Shown: positions 16,452-23,891 of the stretch, piece by piece
How the letters are laid out: every line of letters begins with the position of its first letter
Numbering within the stretch: the stretch's first letter is position 1
Assembly (NCBI RefSeq): GCF_036322805.1
Contig: NZ_AP027272.1
Coordinates: 1,426,001-1,490,000 of the forward strand
Direction: 5' to 3'
Length of the DNA: 64,000 bases
DNA from: Planctobacterium marinum
GTDB lineage: Bacteria; Pseudomonadota; Gammaproteobacteria; Enterobacterales; Alteromonadaceae
The notes under the pieces: model-generated
What the model saw: the letters and a program-made list of their open reading frames with translations, nothing else
What the model was told of the DNA's origin: nothing
Database searches by the model: none
Made by a program: the position numbers and the translations under genes

Positions 16452-17801
16452 ATGAAGAATACTATTAAAGCACTATTAGTGGCTTCTTCTGTAGCCGCTA
16501 TGTCAATGCCAGCTATGGCACAAAGCTCACTTGATCAACTGTTAGAGCAAGTTAAGAGCAACCGCGTATCTGAAGCGAAGATAAACCAGCAACGTGAAGC
16601 CGAGTTCTTGGCAGCGCGCGCAGACAAGCAAGCGTTGTTAAACAAAGCACGTGCAGACCTGAGAGCCGAAACCGACCGTGGTGAGCGCTTGAAGAAGCAA
16701 TTTGCCGATAACGAGATCGCGTTAGCAAACAAAGAAGTTGAGCTTGAGAATGCCGTTGGTACATTGGGTGAGATGTTCGGTGTTGTTCGTTCTGCAGCAG
16801 CAGAGGCATTTGGTCGTATCTCCACTTCAATCGTAAGCGCTCAGTATCCTGACAGAACTGAACTACTAGAGAAACTGTCTAACGAGTCTAAAGGTCTGCC
16901 TAACATTAGCGAACTAGAAGACATGTGGTTTGCTCTGCAAACTGAAATGACTGAATCTGGTAAAGTGACGCAGTTCCAGGCCGAAGTAATCAGTCTTGAC
17001 GGTGGCTCTTCTTCTCAAACTGTAACTCGTGTTGGTACTTTCAACCTTATCGGTGATGAAGGTTACTTGTTGTACAAGGATGACTTGAAGCAAGTACAAC
17101 CCCTTGGTAAGCAGCCTGACGGTCACATGGTTTCTGCAGCACAAAGCTTTACCAGTGCAAGCGGCTTAGCTCCTCTGTTTGTTGACCCTTCACGTGGTTC
17201 AATCTTAAGCCTGTTAACGCAAGCAGCAACGCTTGAAGATCGTTATCACGCAGGTGGTATCCCAGGTTACATCATCACTGTTATGCTAGCTATCGGTGCT
17301 TTAATTGCTGTTTACAAAGTGGTTACTTTGACAGTAATGGGCGGCGCAATCAGAAGCCAGCTTAAAAACATTGATAACCCATCTACCAAGAACCCTCTGG
17401 GTCGTATCTTGACTGTTTATGAAGAGAACAAGTCTGCTGATACAGAAACTCTAGAGCTTAAAGTTGACGAAGCTATCTTGAGAGAATTACCTTCTATTGA
17501 AAGCGGTATCAACATCATCAAGATTTTAGCAGCCATTGCTCCGTTGCTGGGTCTGTTGGGTACCGTAATCGGTATGATTGCAACCTTCCAGCAAATCACC
17601 TTGTTCGGTACTGGTGATCCTAAAATTATGGCAGGCAGTATCTCCATGGCATTGGTAACAACGGCTCAAGGTATTATCGCTGCATTACCATTAATTCTTT
17701 TACACGCTATTACAGCAGGTAAGAGTAAGAGCATTTTGCATATTCTCGACGAGCAAGCTGCGGGCATCGTAGCTTCACGTGCAGAAGGGGAGAAAGCGTA
17801 A
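16452..17801 (+). CDS. ttpC: TtpC-like large MotA/TolQ/ExbB proton-channel protein
   Basis: A 449-residue inner-membrane protein of the TonB2 system (TtpC type). A cleavable signal peptide (residues 1-23, ending AMA) leads into a periplasmic coiled coil (about 28-105) and a beta-rich region (about 165-235). The MotA/TolQ/ExbB channel domain then begins with a membrane helix at about 275-295 (YIITVMLAIGALIAVYKVV). Two further helices carry IIKILAAIAPLLGLLGTVIGMIATF and ISMALVTTAQGIIAALPLILL. In vibrios TtpC is required for TonB2-dependent uptake. It is one base from the next gene and the third of these genes is ExbD, confirming the complex. Confidence 0.9.
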   Translation: MKNTIKALLVASSVAAMSMPAMAQSSLDQLLEQVKSNRVSEAKINQQREAEFLAARADKQALLNKARADLRAETDRGERLKKQFADNEIALANKEVELENAVGTLGEMFGVVRSAAAEAFGRISTSIVSAQYPDRTELLEKLSNESKGLPNISELEDMWFALQTEMTESGKVTQFQAEVISLDGGSSSQTVTRVGTFNLIGDEGYLLYKDDLKQVQPLGKQPDGHMVSAAQSFTSASGLAPLFVDPSRGSILSLLTQAATLEDRYHAGGIPGYIITVMLAIGALIAVYKVVTLTVMGGAIRSQLKNIDNPSTKNPLGRILTVYEENKSADTETLELKVDEAILRELPSIESGINIIKILAAIAPLLGLLGTVIGMIATFQQITLFGTGDPKIMAGSISMALVTTAQGIIAALPLILLHAITAGKSKSILHILDEQAAGIVASRAEGEKA

Positions 17802-17802
17802 G

Positions 17803-18327
17803 ATGTTATTCCTGATAGAGACATGGGAATCTGTCAGGGATTTTATCGCTACTGGCGGCGATGTCTTGTATGTCGTCGCACTAGCGCTCTTCCTAATGTG
17901 GATATTCATGATTGAGCGCTTTTGGTTTCTTAACGCGGTATTCCCAACTGTACACAAGAATATTGTGGCTAAATGGGATGCCCGTGAAGATACCACTTCC
18001 TGGTATGCGCATAGAATTCGTGACGCTTGGATTTCCGAAGCTTCGGATAGTTTAAATGAGCGCATTTTGTTAATTAAAACACTAGTCGCGATGTGTCCGT
18101 TAATCGGACTGTTGGGCACGGTAACCGGAATGATTAACGTGTTTGAGACAATGGCCACACAGGGTACAAGTAACCCTCGTTTGATGGCTGCAGGTATATC
18201 AATGGCAACTATTCCTACTATGGCAGGAATGGTAGCGGCATTGTCCGGACTGTTTTTCAGTTCTCGTCTCGAAACCAAAGTGAAAATCGCGAAAGAAAAG
18301 TTGATTGACAGTTTGCCTCATCACTAG
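17803..18327 (+). CDS. exbB: ExbB-type proton channel subunit
   Basis: Inner-membrane subunit that, with ExbD, couples the proton gradient to TonB. 174 residues, the short ExbB2 type, with a first helix near residues 20-42 (VLYVVALALFLMWIFMIERFWFL). The conserved channel helices are LIKTLVAMCPLIGLLGTVTGMINVF and ISMATIPTMAGMVAALSGLFF. ATG 17803 directly follows the ttpC stop (TAA at 17799-17801) and lies 7 bases from GGGGAGAAAG; the frame extends upstream only into ttpC. Confidence 0.93.
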   Translation: MLFLIETWESVRDFIATGGDVLYVVALALFLMWIFMIERFWFLNAVFPTVHKNIVAKWDAREDTTSWYAHRIRDAWISEASDSLNERILLIKTLVAMCPLIGLLGTVTGMINVFETMATQGTSNPRLMAAGISMATIPTMAGMVAALSGLFFSSRLETKVKIAKEKLIDSLPHH

Positions 18328-18339
18328 AGAGAGAATTAT

Positions 18340-18741
18340 ATGGCTCGCAAAGAACGTGAACAGGGAGAAGATGCAGCGATTGATATGACACCGATGTTGG
18401 ACATCGTGTTTATCATGCTTATCTTCTTCATTGTTACTACATCGTTTATCAAAGAAGCAGGCATCGAAGTTAACAAACCTACAGCAAAAACTGTGGTTGA
18501 AAAGAAAGGTGCCAATATATTCGTGGCCATTACTGCTGACGGTGACGTCTGGCTAGACAAGAGACAAATCGACCCGGGCGCTGTACGCGCTAATGTCGAG
18601 CGTCTGTTGGCTGAGCAAGCATCAGAAGTAGTTATTGTTCAAGCTGATGAAGATGCTGAACATGGAAAAGTGGTCGACGTTATGGATCAGATAAAAGCCG
18701 CAGGTGTTAATCGCATAGCGGTAGCGGCGATAGGTGGTTAA
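18340..18741 (+). CDS. exbD: ExbD-type energy-transduction protein
   Basis: Partner of ExbB. A short cytoplasmic N-terminus is followed by one membrane helix (about residues 16-37) with the essential proton-carrying aspartate, Asp21, in DMTPMLDIVFIMLIFFIVTT. The periplasmic domain (40-133) has the ExbD pattern VAITADGDVWLDKRQI and VIVQADEDAEHGKVVDVMDQIK. 133 residues is normal. It is preceded by AGAGAGAAT and followed 2 bases later by tonB. Confidence 0.94.
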   Translation: MARKEREQGEDAAIDMTPMLDIVFIMLIFFIVTTSFIKEAGIEVNKPTAKTVVEKKGANIFVAITADGDVWLDKRQIDPGAVRANVERLLAEQASEVVIVQADEDAEHGKVVDVMDQIKAAGVNRIAVAAIGG

Positions 18742-18743
18742 CT

Positions 18744-19361
18744 ATGGGTAGAATTATCGTTTCAATCATTGTTGGTGCTGCGATTACTTTTGCCTTGTTC
18801 TTCATTATGGCTGAGTTGATTTCTAACTCACAAAGGCCTCCTGAAGAGAGTGCACCGCCACCTATTATCGATATCGTGATGAACGAGCCGGACTCCAATG
18901 TTCAAACCAGAACAAGAGTTCCGCCTCCGCCACCACCTCCGCCTCCACAACCGCCGAAAATGCAACCGGCAGAGCCTGAGGTAGCTGATGCTAACACTGA
19001 CGGTATGTCGTTTAATATGCCCGGTGTAGACCTCGGTGGAGCTAGCATAGACATTGGTGGTCCAGGGTCAATGCAACGTGATGGTGAAGCAACGCCGATT
19101 GTACGTATCGAACCAAGATACCCAATCCAGGCAGCTCGTGATGGCAAAGAAGGCTGGGTAAGATTGTCGTTTACCATTAACGAAGTAGGTGGCGTTGAAG
19201 ACGTGGAAGTTATTGAAGCCGACCCGAAGCGTGTGTTTGACCGAGAGGCGAAGCGCGCTTTGAGAAAGTGGAAATACAAGCCTAAAATCGTAGATGGCAA
19301 ACCGGTTAAACAGTTCAACATGAGAGTACAACTAGACTTCAAACTGGAGGGTGATTCATGA
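18744..19361 (+). CDS. tonB: TonB energy-transduction protein
   Basis: Spans the periplasm to open TonB-dependent receptors. One N-terminal membrane helix (about residues 4-26, IIVSIIVGAAITFALFFIMAEL) is followed by a proline-rich stretch with nine consecutive prolines near residues 60-68. The C-terminal TonB domain has the family features VRIEPRYPIQAARDGKEGWVRLSFTI, EAKRALRKWKYKP and VQLDFKL. 205 residues, the short TonB2 type. Its stop overlaps the start of the next gene (ATGA), indicating coupled translation. Confidence 0.95.
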   Translation: MGRIIVSIIVGAAITFALFFIMAELISNSQRPPEESAPPPIIDIVMNEPDSNVQTRTRVPPPPPPPPPQPPKMQPAEPEVADANTDGMSFNMPGVDLGGASIDIGGPGSMQRDGEATPIVRIEPRYPIQAARDGKEGWVRLSFTINEVGGVEDVEVIEADPKRVFDREAKRALRKWKYKPKIVDGKPVKQFNMRVQLDFKLEGDS

Positions 19362-20626
19362 TCAAAATGAAATCTTCGATCCTAAAGCTTTTTGGTCTTT
19401 CAGTATTGTCTGTGGGTTTATTAGCCTCTGGAACCGCTAGCGCTCAAACGCCGCCGGTATTGTGCCCGGACTACAAACGTGGTCCGACTAAAATACCTGG
19501 TCAAAGAGTGGGTAAAAGGGTGCAAAAAGCCTTTGAAGCCTATTCAGCTGAGTTGCTAGACGAGGCAATAGAGATACTTAAAGAAATTGAGGCAGATGAC
19601 TCGTTTGACAGAGCCTATGTCGATAGATTTTTGGGTAACCTGCTTGCTTCTCAAGAAGGCAAGGCGAGCGAGGCGCTTAATTACCTTCTTCGTTCAGTTA
19701 AGGATAAAGAGCTTAACGACAACGAACATGCTCAAACTCTGCGTTTAGTGGGTGATTTGAACATGATGGAGCGTAATTTCGACCAGGCTGTTGAGTACTA
19801 TAATAAATGGATGGATTATACCTGCAAGGAAGATGCAGACGTTTATACTCGCCTGGCGCAAGCGTTTTATGAAACCAAGCAATTGCCGAAGATGATCGCA
19901 CCCGCTGACAAAGCAATCGCGATGTACGACAAGCCTAACAAAAACCCTTACGTGTTGAAGTTAACTTCTTACTACGAACGTAAGATGTACAAAGAAACCA
20001 TTGAGGTAGCAGAAACACTCGTTAAGTTGTTCCCTGAGAACAAACAGTGGTGGACGCAATTAGGCTTCTTTTACATGTTGGTTGAGGACTTTAGCAAGGC
20101 ATTGCAGACATTTGAGTTAGCTTATACTCAAGGGTACCTGCAAAAAGCCTCTGAGATACGAGCTCTGGCTCAACTGTATGGTAGTTTAGAAATTCCATAC
20201 AAATCTGCTGTTATCCAGGAGAAGTATCTTAAGTCTGGTTTGTTAGAGGCTGATGAAGATACCTTATCACGACTAGCCAACGCTTGGCACCGTGCTAAGG
20301 ATTACATCAAAGCTGCTGACTACTATGGCCAGGCCGCTGCTATCAGTAATGATGCTGAACATTATCGCAAGCAAGGTACTTTGTTACTTTCTGCTGAAAA
20401 GTACAAAGAAGCTATTGTGGCATTGAAGAAATCTCTTGATGCTGGCAGCGATAAAGAAGGTTCAATACAGATGGCGCTGATGGAAGCTAACTTCTATCAA
20501 GGTAAGTTCAAGGAAGCTTATGTGCACATTAAAGAGGCTATCAAAGATAAGTCTGTGGCGCGTAATGCAAAAGCTTGGGAACCTTACATCAAAGAAAAAG
20601 CGAAGAATCGTGGTATAACGATTTAA
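19358..20626 (+). CDS. Periplasmic TPR protein of the TonB operon
   Basis: A 422-residue exported TPR protein closing the TonB operon. The signal peptide (SILKLFGLSVLSVGLLASGTASAQ) is followed by repeats recognisable as TPRs, for example AQTLRLVGDLNMMERNFDQAVEYYNKW, WWTQLGFFYMLVEDFSKALQTFELA and AEHYRKQGTLLLSAEKYKEAIVALKKSLD. Such TPR proteins recur with DUF3450 and TtpC genes and probably scaffold the complex in the periplasm. Start ATG 19358 overlaps the tonB stop by 4 bases; an ATG at 19367 is an alternative. A terminator follows within 10 bases. Confidence 0.85.
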   Translation: MIKMKSSILKLFGLSVLSVGLLASGTASAQTPPVLCPDYKRGPTKIPGQRVGKRVQKAFEAYSAELLDEAIEILKEIEADDSFDRAYVDRFLGNLLASQEGKASEALNYLLRSVKDKELNDNEHAQTLRLVGDLNMMERNFDQAVEYYNKWMDYTCKEDADVYTRLAQAFYETKQLPKMIAPADKAIAMYDKPNKNPYVLKLTSYYERKMYKETIEVAETLVKLFPENKQWWTQLGFFYMLVEDFSKALQTFELAYTQGYLQKASEIRALAQLYGSLEIPYKSAVIQEKYLKSGLLEADEDTLSRLANAWHRAKDYIKAADYYGQAAAISNDAEHYRKQGTLLLSAEKYKEAIVALKKSLDAGSDKEGSIQMALMEANFYQGKFKEAYVHIKEAIKDKSVARNAKAWEPYIKEKAKNRGITI

Positions 20627-20630
20627 CAAA

Positions 20631-20653
20631 AAAAGCCCGTAAGGGCTTTTTTT
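20631..20653 (+). terminator. Terminator of the TonB operon
   Basis: Stem AAAGCCC / GGGCTTT with a GTAA loop, followed by a T tract. It ends the operon before the EGKCG-peptide gene. Confidence 0.88.
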
Positions 20654-20796
20654 ATATCGGCAGTTTAATCATACATTTCTAAGTTCAAGTGTCATTTTTG
20701 CTTGTTTGGCAATTTGGCATTCCTTCCTTTTATATCCTCTAAGTTAATTGGCACAACTTTCAAGACGAATGAAATAGTTTTTCAACTGCCAGGGTC

Positions 20797-20802
20797 TATA
20801 CT
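20797..20802 (+). promoter_or_regulatory. Possible -10 element upstream of hvfA
   Basis: TATACT lies 57 bp upstream of the hvfA start. No good -35 is found at the usual spacing, so control by another sigma factor or an activator is possible. Weak call. Confidence 0.25.
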
Positions 20803-20858
20803 TTTGAAAGCGTTCGCAAGACGCAATAAGACTAAAACTTTTAATTAAGGATACGGGT

Positions 20859-21431
20859 ATGAAACAAGTTAAAAAATCTGGTATTGCTACCGCGTTAGGA
20901 GCAGTTGTTATTGGTTCACTGGCGTCCGTAAGCTTGCAAGCGAACGCAAGTCCATTTGCTATTAGCACTTTGGATTCCGGTTACATGCAAACCGCTGCTG
21001 AGGGCAAATGCGGTGAGGGCAAGTGTGGCGGTGATAAGTCCGGCAAAGAGGGTAAAGGCGAAAAAGAAGGCAAATGCGGCGAAGGTAAATGCGGCGGTGA
21101 TAAGTCCGGTAAGGAAGGCAAAGGTAAAGAAGGCAAATGTGGTGAAGGCAAATGCGGCGGCGACAAGTCTGGTAAAGAAGGCAAGTGTGGCGAGGGCAAA
21201 TGCGGCGGTGACAAGTCTGGTAAAGAAGGCAAGTGTGGCGAAGGCAAATGCGGCGGTGACAAGTCTGGTAAAGAAGGCAAATGTGGCGAAGGTAAATGCG
21301 GTGGCGACAAGTCTGGTAAAGAAGGCAAGTGTGGCGAAGGCAAATGCGGCGGCGACAAGTCCGAGAAAAAAGGTGATAAGAAAGGCAAAGAAGGTAAATG
21401 TGGTGAAGGCAAATGTGGTGGCCAAGCCTAA
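20859..21431 (+). CDS. hvfA: HvfA/bufferin-type exported peptide with 16 EGKCG motifs
   Basis: A 190-residue exported low-complexity protein. A signal peptide with a basic start and hydrophobic core ends ANA at residue 30. After a short linker, residues 48-190 consist of eight tandem EGKCGEGKCGG units joined by DKSGK-type spacers of variable length, giving 16 EGKCG motifs and 16 cysteines; there are no cysteines elsewhere. In Haemophilus HvfA the EGKCG cysteines are converted by the HvfB/HvfC enzyme pair to copper(I)-binding oxazolone/thioamide groups; the neighbours here match that pair. Likely a ribosomally made, modified copper-binding protein acting in the periplasm. The repeat is almost exact at DNA level (48-bp period in the centre), so copy number may vary. 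Confidence 0.88.
   Translation: MKQVKKSGIATALGAVVIGSLASVSLQANASPFAISTLDSGYMQTAAEGKCGEGKCGGDKSGKEGKGEKEGKCGEGKCGGDKSGKEGKGKEGKCGEGKCGGDKSGKEGKCGEGKCGGDKSGKEGKCGEGKCGGDKSGKEGKCGEGKCGGDKSGKEGKCGEGKCGGDKSEKKGDKKGKEGKCGEGKCGGQA
21001..21428 (+). repeat. Tandem repeat encoding EGKCGEGKCGG-DKSGK units
   Basis: Eight coding units. The central ones have a 48-bp period; the first two and the last two spacers are longer or altered (inserts encoding EGKGEK, EGKGK, and EKKGDKKGK). Synonymous differences (TGC/TGT, GGC/GGT) show the units are old enough to have drifted. Confidence 0.9.
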
Positions 21432-21451
21432 TTACTCATTTGTAATTGCAT

Positions 21452-21476
21452 AAGGCTGGTATTCCAGCCTTTTTTA
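21452..21476 (+). terminator. Terminator between hvfA and hvfB
   Basis: 8-bp perfect stem AAGGCTGG / CCAGCCTT with a TATT loop and a T tract, lying 21 bp after hvfA. It should let most transcripts stop after the substrate peptide and only read-through reach the enzymes. Confidence 0.88.
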
Positions 21477-21518
21477 TTTCAGTATTTTAATACCCCGCTT
21501 GTTTAGAGAGAGGCTTTC

Positions 21519-22355
21519 GTGAAACAACTTTATGGTGCCGGATTAGGACTACGCAGAGAGATGACAGCAGAGCTTGATGCCGGATTGCCCGAGGAAGTCG
21601 ACTTCTGGGAAGTAGCACCAGAAAATTGGATTCCATTTGGCGGAAAATACCAGCAGCAATTAAAGCACTACACACAAGGGAATCAGTTTGTTTCTCATGG
21701 CCTGTCGCTTTCTATCGGTTCACCTGAAAAGCTCGATGTGAACTTTGTGAAGCAAGTAAAAGCCTTTCTGGATGAACACGACGTTTTATTTTACAGCGAA
21801 CATTTGAGCTATTGTTCTGGAAAAGGACACATGTATGATTTGATGCCGATACCTTTTACGCGAGACGCGATAGATCATGTGGTAGCCAGAATTCAGCAGG
21901 TACAGGATATTCTTCAGCGTCCTTTGCTGATGGAGAATGTTTCTTATTATGCCGCACCCGGTCAGGAACTTTCTGAACTTGAGTTTACCGTAGAAGTGTT
22001 AAGGCGTTCCGGTTGTTTGATGCTATTGGACGTAAATAATATTTATGTAAATGCCATTAATCACAAATATGATCCGGTGGAGTTTTTAAAGGGTATTCCG
22101 TCGGGAAAAATTGTCTATGGACATATTGCAGGTCATTACGACGAAGCTTCGGATTTATTGATAGATACACACGGGGCAGAGGTTAAAGATGAAGTATGGC
22201 AATTGCTTGACAAAGCCTATCAGCTACACGGTGTGTTTCCGACACTATTGGAAAGAGATTTTAACATCCCCGCGATGGAAACATTACTGGAAGAGGTCAA
22301 TCGCATCAAATCCATTCAAGCGAAACATGCTTCAACCCAAAACAAGAGTGCTTAA
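21519..22355 (+). CDS. hvfB: DUF692 multinuclear iron oxidase (MNIO), HvfB/BufB-like
   Basis: A TIM-barrel DUF692 enzyme of the MbnB/HvfB family, which uses two or three irons and oxygen to modify cysteines in a partner peptide. The metal-ligand pattern is complete by eye: His60 (SHGLSLSIG), Glu94-His95 (SEHLSY), Glu139-Asn140 (LLMENVSYY), Asp171 with Asn173/174 (LLDVNNIYVN), His202 and His206 (GHIAGH), Asp216/His218 (DTHG) and Glu245 (LLERDFN). 278 residues is usual. GTG 21519 is the start, with GAGAGAGG just upstream. It overlaps no neighbour; hvfC starts 2 bases after its stop. Substrate: the EGKCG peptide encoded immediately upstream. Confidence 0.93.
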   Translation: MKQLYGAGLGLRREMTAELDAGLPEEVDFWEVAPENWIPFGGKYQQQLKHYTQGNQFVSHGLSLSIGSPEKLDVNFVKQVKAFLDEHDVLFYSEHLSYCSGKGHMYDLMPIPFTRDAIDHVVARIQQVQDILQRPLLMENVSYYAAPGQELSELEFTVEVLRRSGCLMLLDVNNIYVNAINHKYDPVEFLKGIPSGKIVYGHIAGHYDEASDLLIDTHGAEVKDEVWQLLDKAYQLHGVFPTLLERDFNIPAMETLLEEVNRIKSIQAKHASTQNKSA

Positions 22356-22357
22356 GA

Positions 22358-23104
22358 ATGTCTTTTATTGATGTACAACAGCAGTTTATGAGGCATATTC
22401 GAGATCCGCAAAACAATCCTGCTCCACAAGGTATAGAAGACCGACGATTGGCCGTATACAGAGAGCTGTTTTTTAACAATATTTTAGGATTCCTGAATTC
22501 CGGCTTTCCGGTACTTGAATCTCTTTATTCTGAACAGGACTGGCAAGTCCTCGCGCGGCGTTTCTTCAGTGACCATGATTGTCGCTCACCCTATTTTGTG
22601 GATATTAGTAGAGAGTTCGTAGAGTTTCTGGCAAATGAAGTTACTGAGCAGGAATATCGTTATCCCTTCGTACCAGAGTTGGCGCACTATGAATGGTTAG
22701 AGCTGAACTTGAGTACGCGCAAATCTGGACCTCTGAGGATTTGGGATAAAGTACAGAGCTTCAACAGTTTTCACTTTTCTCCGTTAGCAGAGCTCGTAAG
22801 TTATCAATGGCCCGTACATCAAATATCAGAGCATTACATACCTGATAGCCCCGGTGAAGAAAACTTCTTTTTTGTGGTACACCGAGATAACGACAACCAG
22901 GTACATTTTTCTCAGATTAATCAGGTTACTGCGTGGTTGCTGTCACAAATGGAAGACCGGGTTTTTAACCTTGAGCAGTTGAATACAGTGATGTTGTCTG
23001 GGTTATCACAATTACCCTCCGAGCAAGTGCTCAAAGCAACAGCAGATATCGTAGAGCAAATGTTAGGCAAACAAATTTTTGTGTTACCCTCTAAATCGTC
23101 TTGA
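22358..23104 (+). CDS. hvfC: DUF2063 partner protein, HvfC/BufC-like
   Basis: Partner of the DUF692 enzyme that presents the precursor peptide. The N-terminal DUF2063 domain (about residues 1-95) shows QQQFMRHIRDPQNNPAPQGIEDRRLAVYRELFFNNILGFLNSGFPVL and FFSDHDCRSPYFVDISREFVEFL. The C-terminal half has a winged-helix-like region (VTAWLLSQMEDRVFNLEQLNTVM). 248 residues is normal. Two bases separate it from hvfB, so they are translated together. The DoxX-type hvfD gene often found fourth is absent here. Confidence 0.9.
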   Translation: MSFIDVQQQFMRHIRDPQNNPAPQGIEDRRLAVYRELFFNNILGFLNSGFPVLESLYSEQDWQVLARRFFSDHDCRSPYFVDISREFVEFLANEVTEQEYRYPFVPELAHYEWLELNLSTRKSGPLRIWDKVQSFNSFHFSPLAELVSYQWPVHQISEHYIPDSPGEENFFFVVHRDNDNQVHFSQINQVTAWLLSQMEDRVFNLEQLNTVMLSGLSQLPSEQVLKATADIVEQMLGKQIFVLPSKSS

Positions 23105-23200
23105 TTCTGTACAGTTAAGCACAAGTTTATGGCCATGCGATTGCTTATGCGGGCTAAAGTGATCTACCATTACGCGATATAACTTTAAGGTAGATGAATT

Positions 23201-23329
23201 ATGGCGAATGAATCACATGACGGTCCACACGACCCATTTAACGCAAAATATCTTTTGGCTATTTTAGGGGCGGCGGTTCTGTTTCCATTGATGCACATTT
23301 TTGTTGGCATCAGCGTTTTTGTTCTCTGA
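23201..23329 (+). CDS. Small membrane protein (42 aa), unknown function
   Basis: A 42-residue frame: a polar start ([17 protein letters not shown]) followed by one hydrophobic segment ([25 protein letters not shown]) reaching the C-terminus. AAGGT lies upstream at 23188-23192, about 8 bases from the ATG. It lies between hvfC and apt and ends 20 bases before apt. The clear membrane-segment design argues against chance. I do not recognise a family. Confidence 0.55.
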   Translation: MANESHDGPHDPFNAKYLLAILGAAVLFPLMHIFVGISVFVL

Positions 23330-23349
23330 TCAAGTACAGGAATTTGCCA

Positions 23350-23886
23350 GTGACTGCTGACATTGTAAAATCGGCCATTAAAACCGTACCAGATTACCCC
23401 AAGCCGGGCATTATGTTCCGTGATGTAACCTCGTTAATGCAAGATGCTAAGGCATTTAAGCATTCAATCTCATTGCTGGCTGAGCAGTTCTCAGGAATGC
23501 GTTTCGATCGCGTTGCAGGAACAGAAGCAAGAGGTTTTATTTTCGGGGCTCCACTGGCACTAGAACTGGGGATAGGCTTTGTTCCAGTGAGAAAGCCACG
23601 CAAATTACCCAGAGAGGTGATCAGTGAGAGCTATCAATTAGAATACGGTGAAGATTGTCTTGAAATGCACAAAGACGCGGTTTTTCACGGCGAAAAAGTG
23701 CTTATGATTGACGACCTGCTTGCCACTGGCGGCACTATGGTTGCTACGGCAAATCTGATTCGCCAACTGGGTGGCGTTGTGGAACATGCCGGGTTTGTTG
23801 TTTCATTGCCTGATCTAGGTGGTGAGCAAAAGCTGGCGCAGCACGGTATTAAAAGCGCCGCTATCTGTCAGTTTGATGGGGATTAA
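23350..23886 (+). CDS. apt: Adenine phosphoribosyltransferase
   Basis: Salvages adenine to AMP using phosphoribosyl pyrophosphate. The PRPP-binding loop is [16 protein letters not shown], the N-terminal signature is [16 protein letters not shown], and [15 protein letters not shown] is the dimer/active-site hood. About 178 residues. The GTG at 23350 is chosen because CAGGAA at 23338-23343 is correctly spaced; the TTG at 23344 is too close. It lies upstream of dnaX, the order seen in E. coli. Confidence 0.95.
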   Translation: MTADIVKSAIKTVPDYPKPGIMFRDVTSLMQDAKAFKHSISLLAEQFSGMRFDRVAGTEARGFIFGAPLALELGIGFVPVRKPRKLPREVISESYQLEYGEDCLEMHKDAVFHGEKVLMIDDLLATGGTMVATANLIRQLGGVVEHAGFVVSLPDLGGEQKLAQHGIKSAAICQFDGD

Positions 23887-23891
23887 TTCTT

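Noticed and set aside
20744-20802. Sigma54 promoter upstream of hvfA (TGGCAC present)
   Set aside because: The -24-like TGGCAC is not followed by a GC at the required -12 spacing.
21001-21428. CRISPR-like regular repetition
   Set aside because: The units are coding, nearly identical throughout and lack unique spacers; it is a protein repeat.
20916-21453. Long open frames in other frames and on the minus strand across the EGKCG repeat (Pro/Ser/Leu-rich or Ala/Lys-rich products)
   Set aside because: They arise because the 48-bp coding repeat has no stop codon in several frames; the plus-strand HvfA frame alone has a signal peptide and matches the family.
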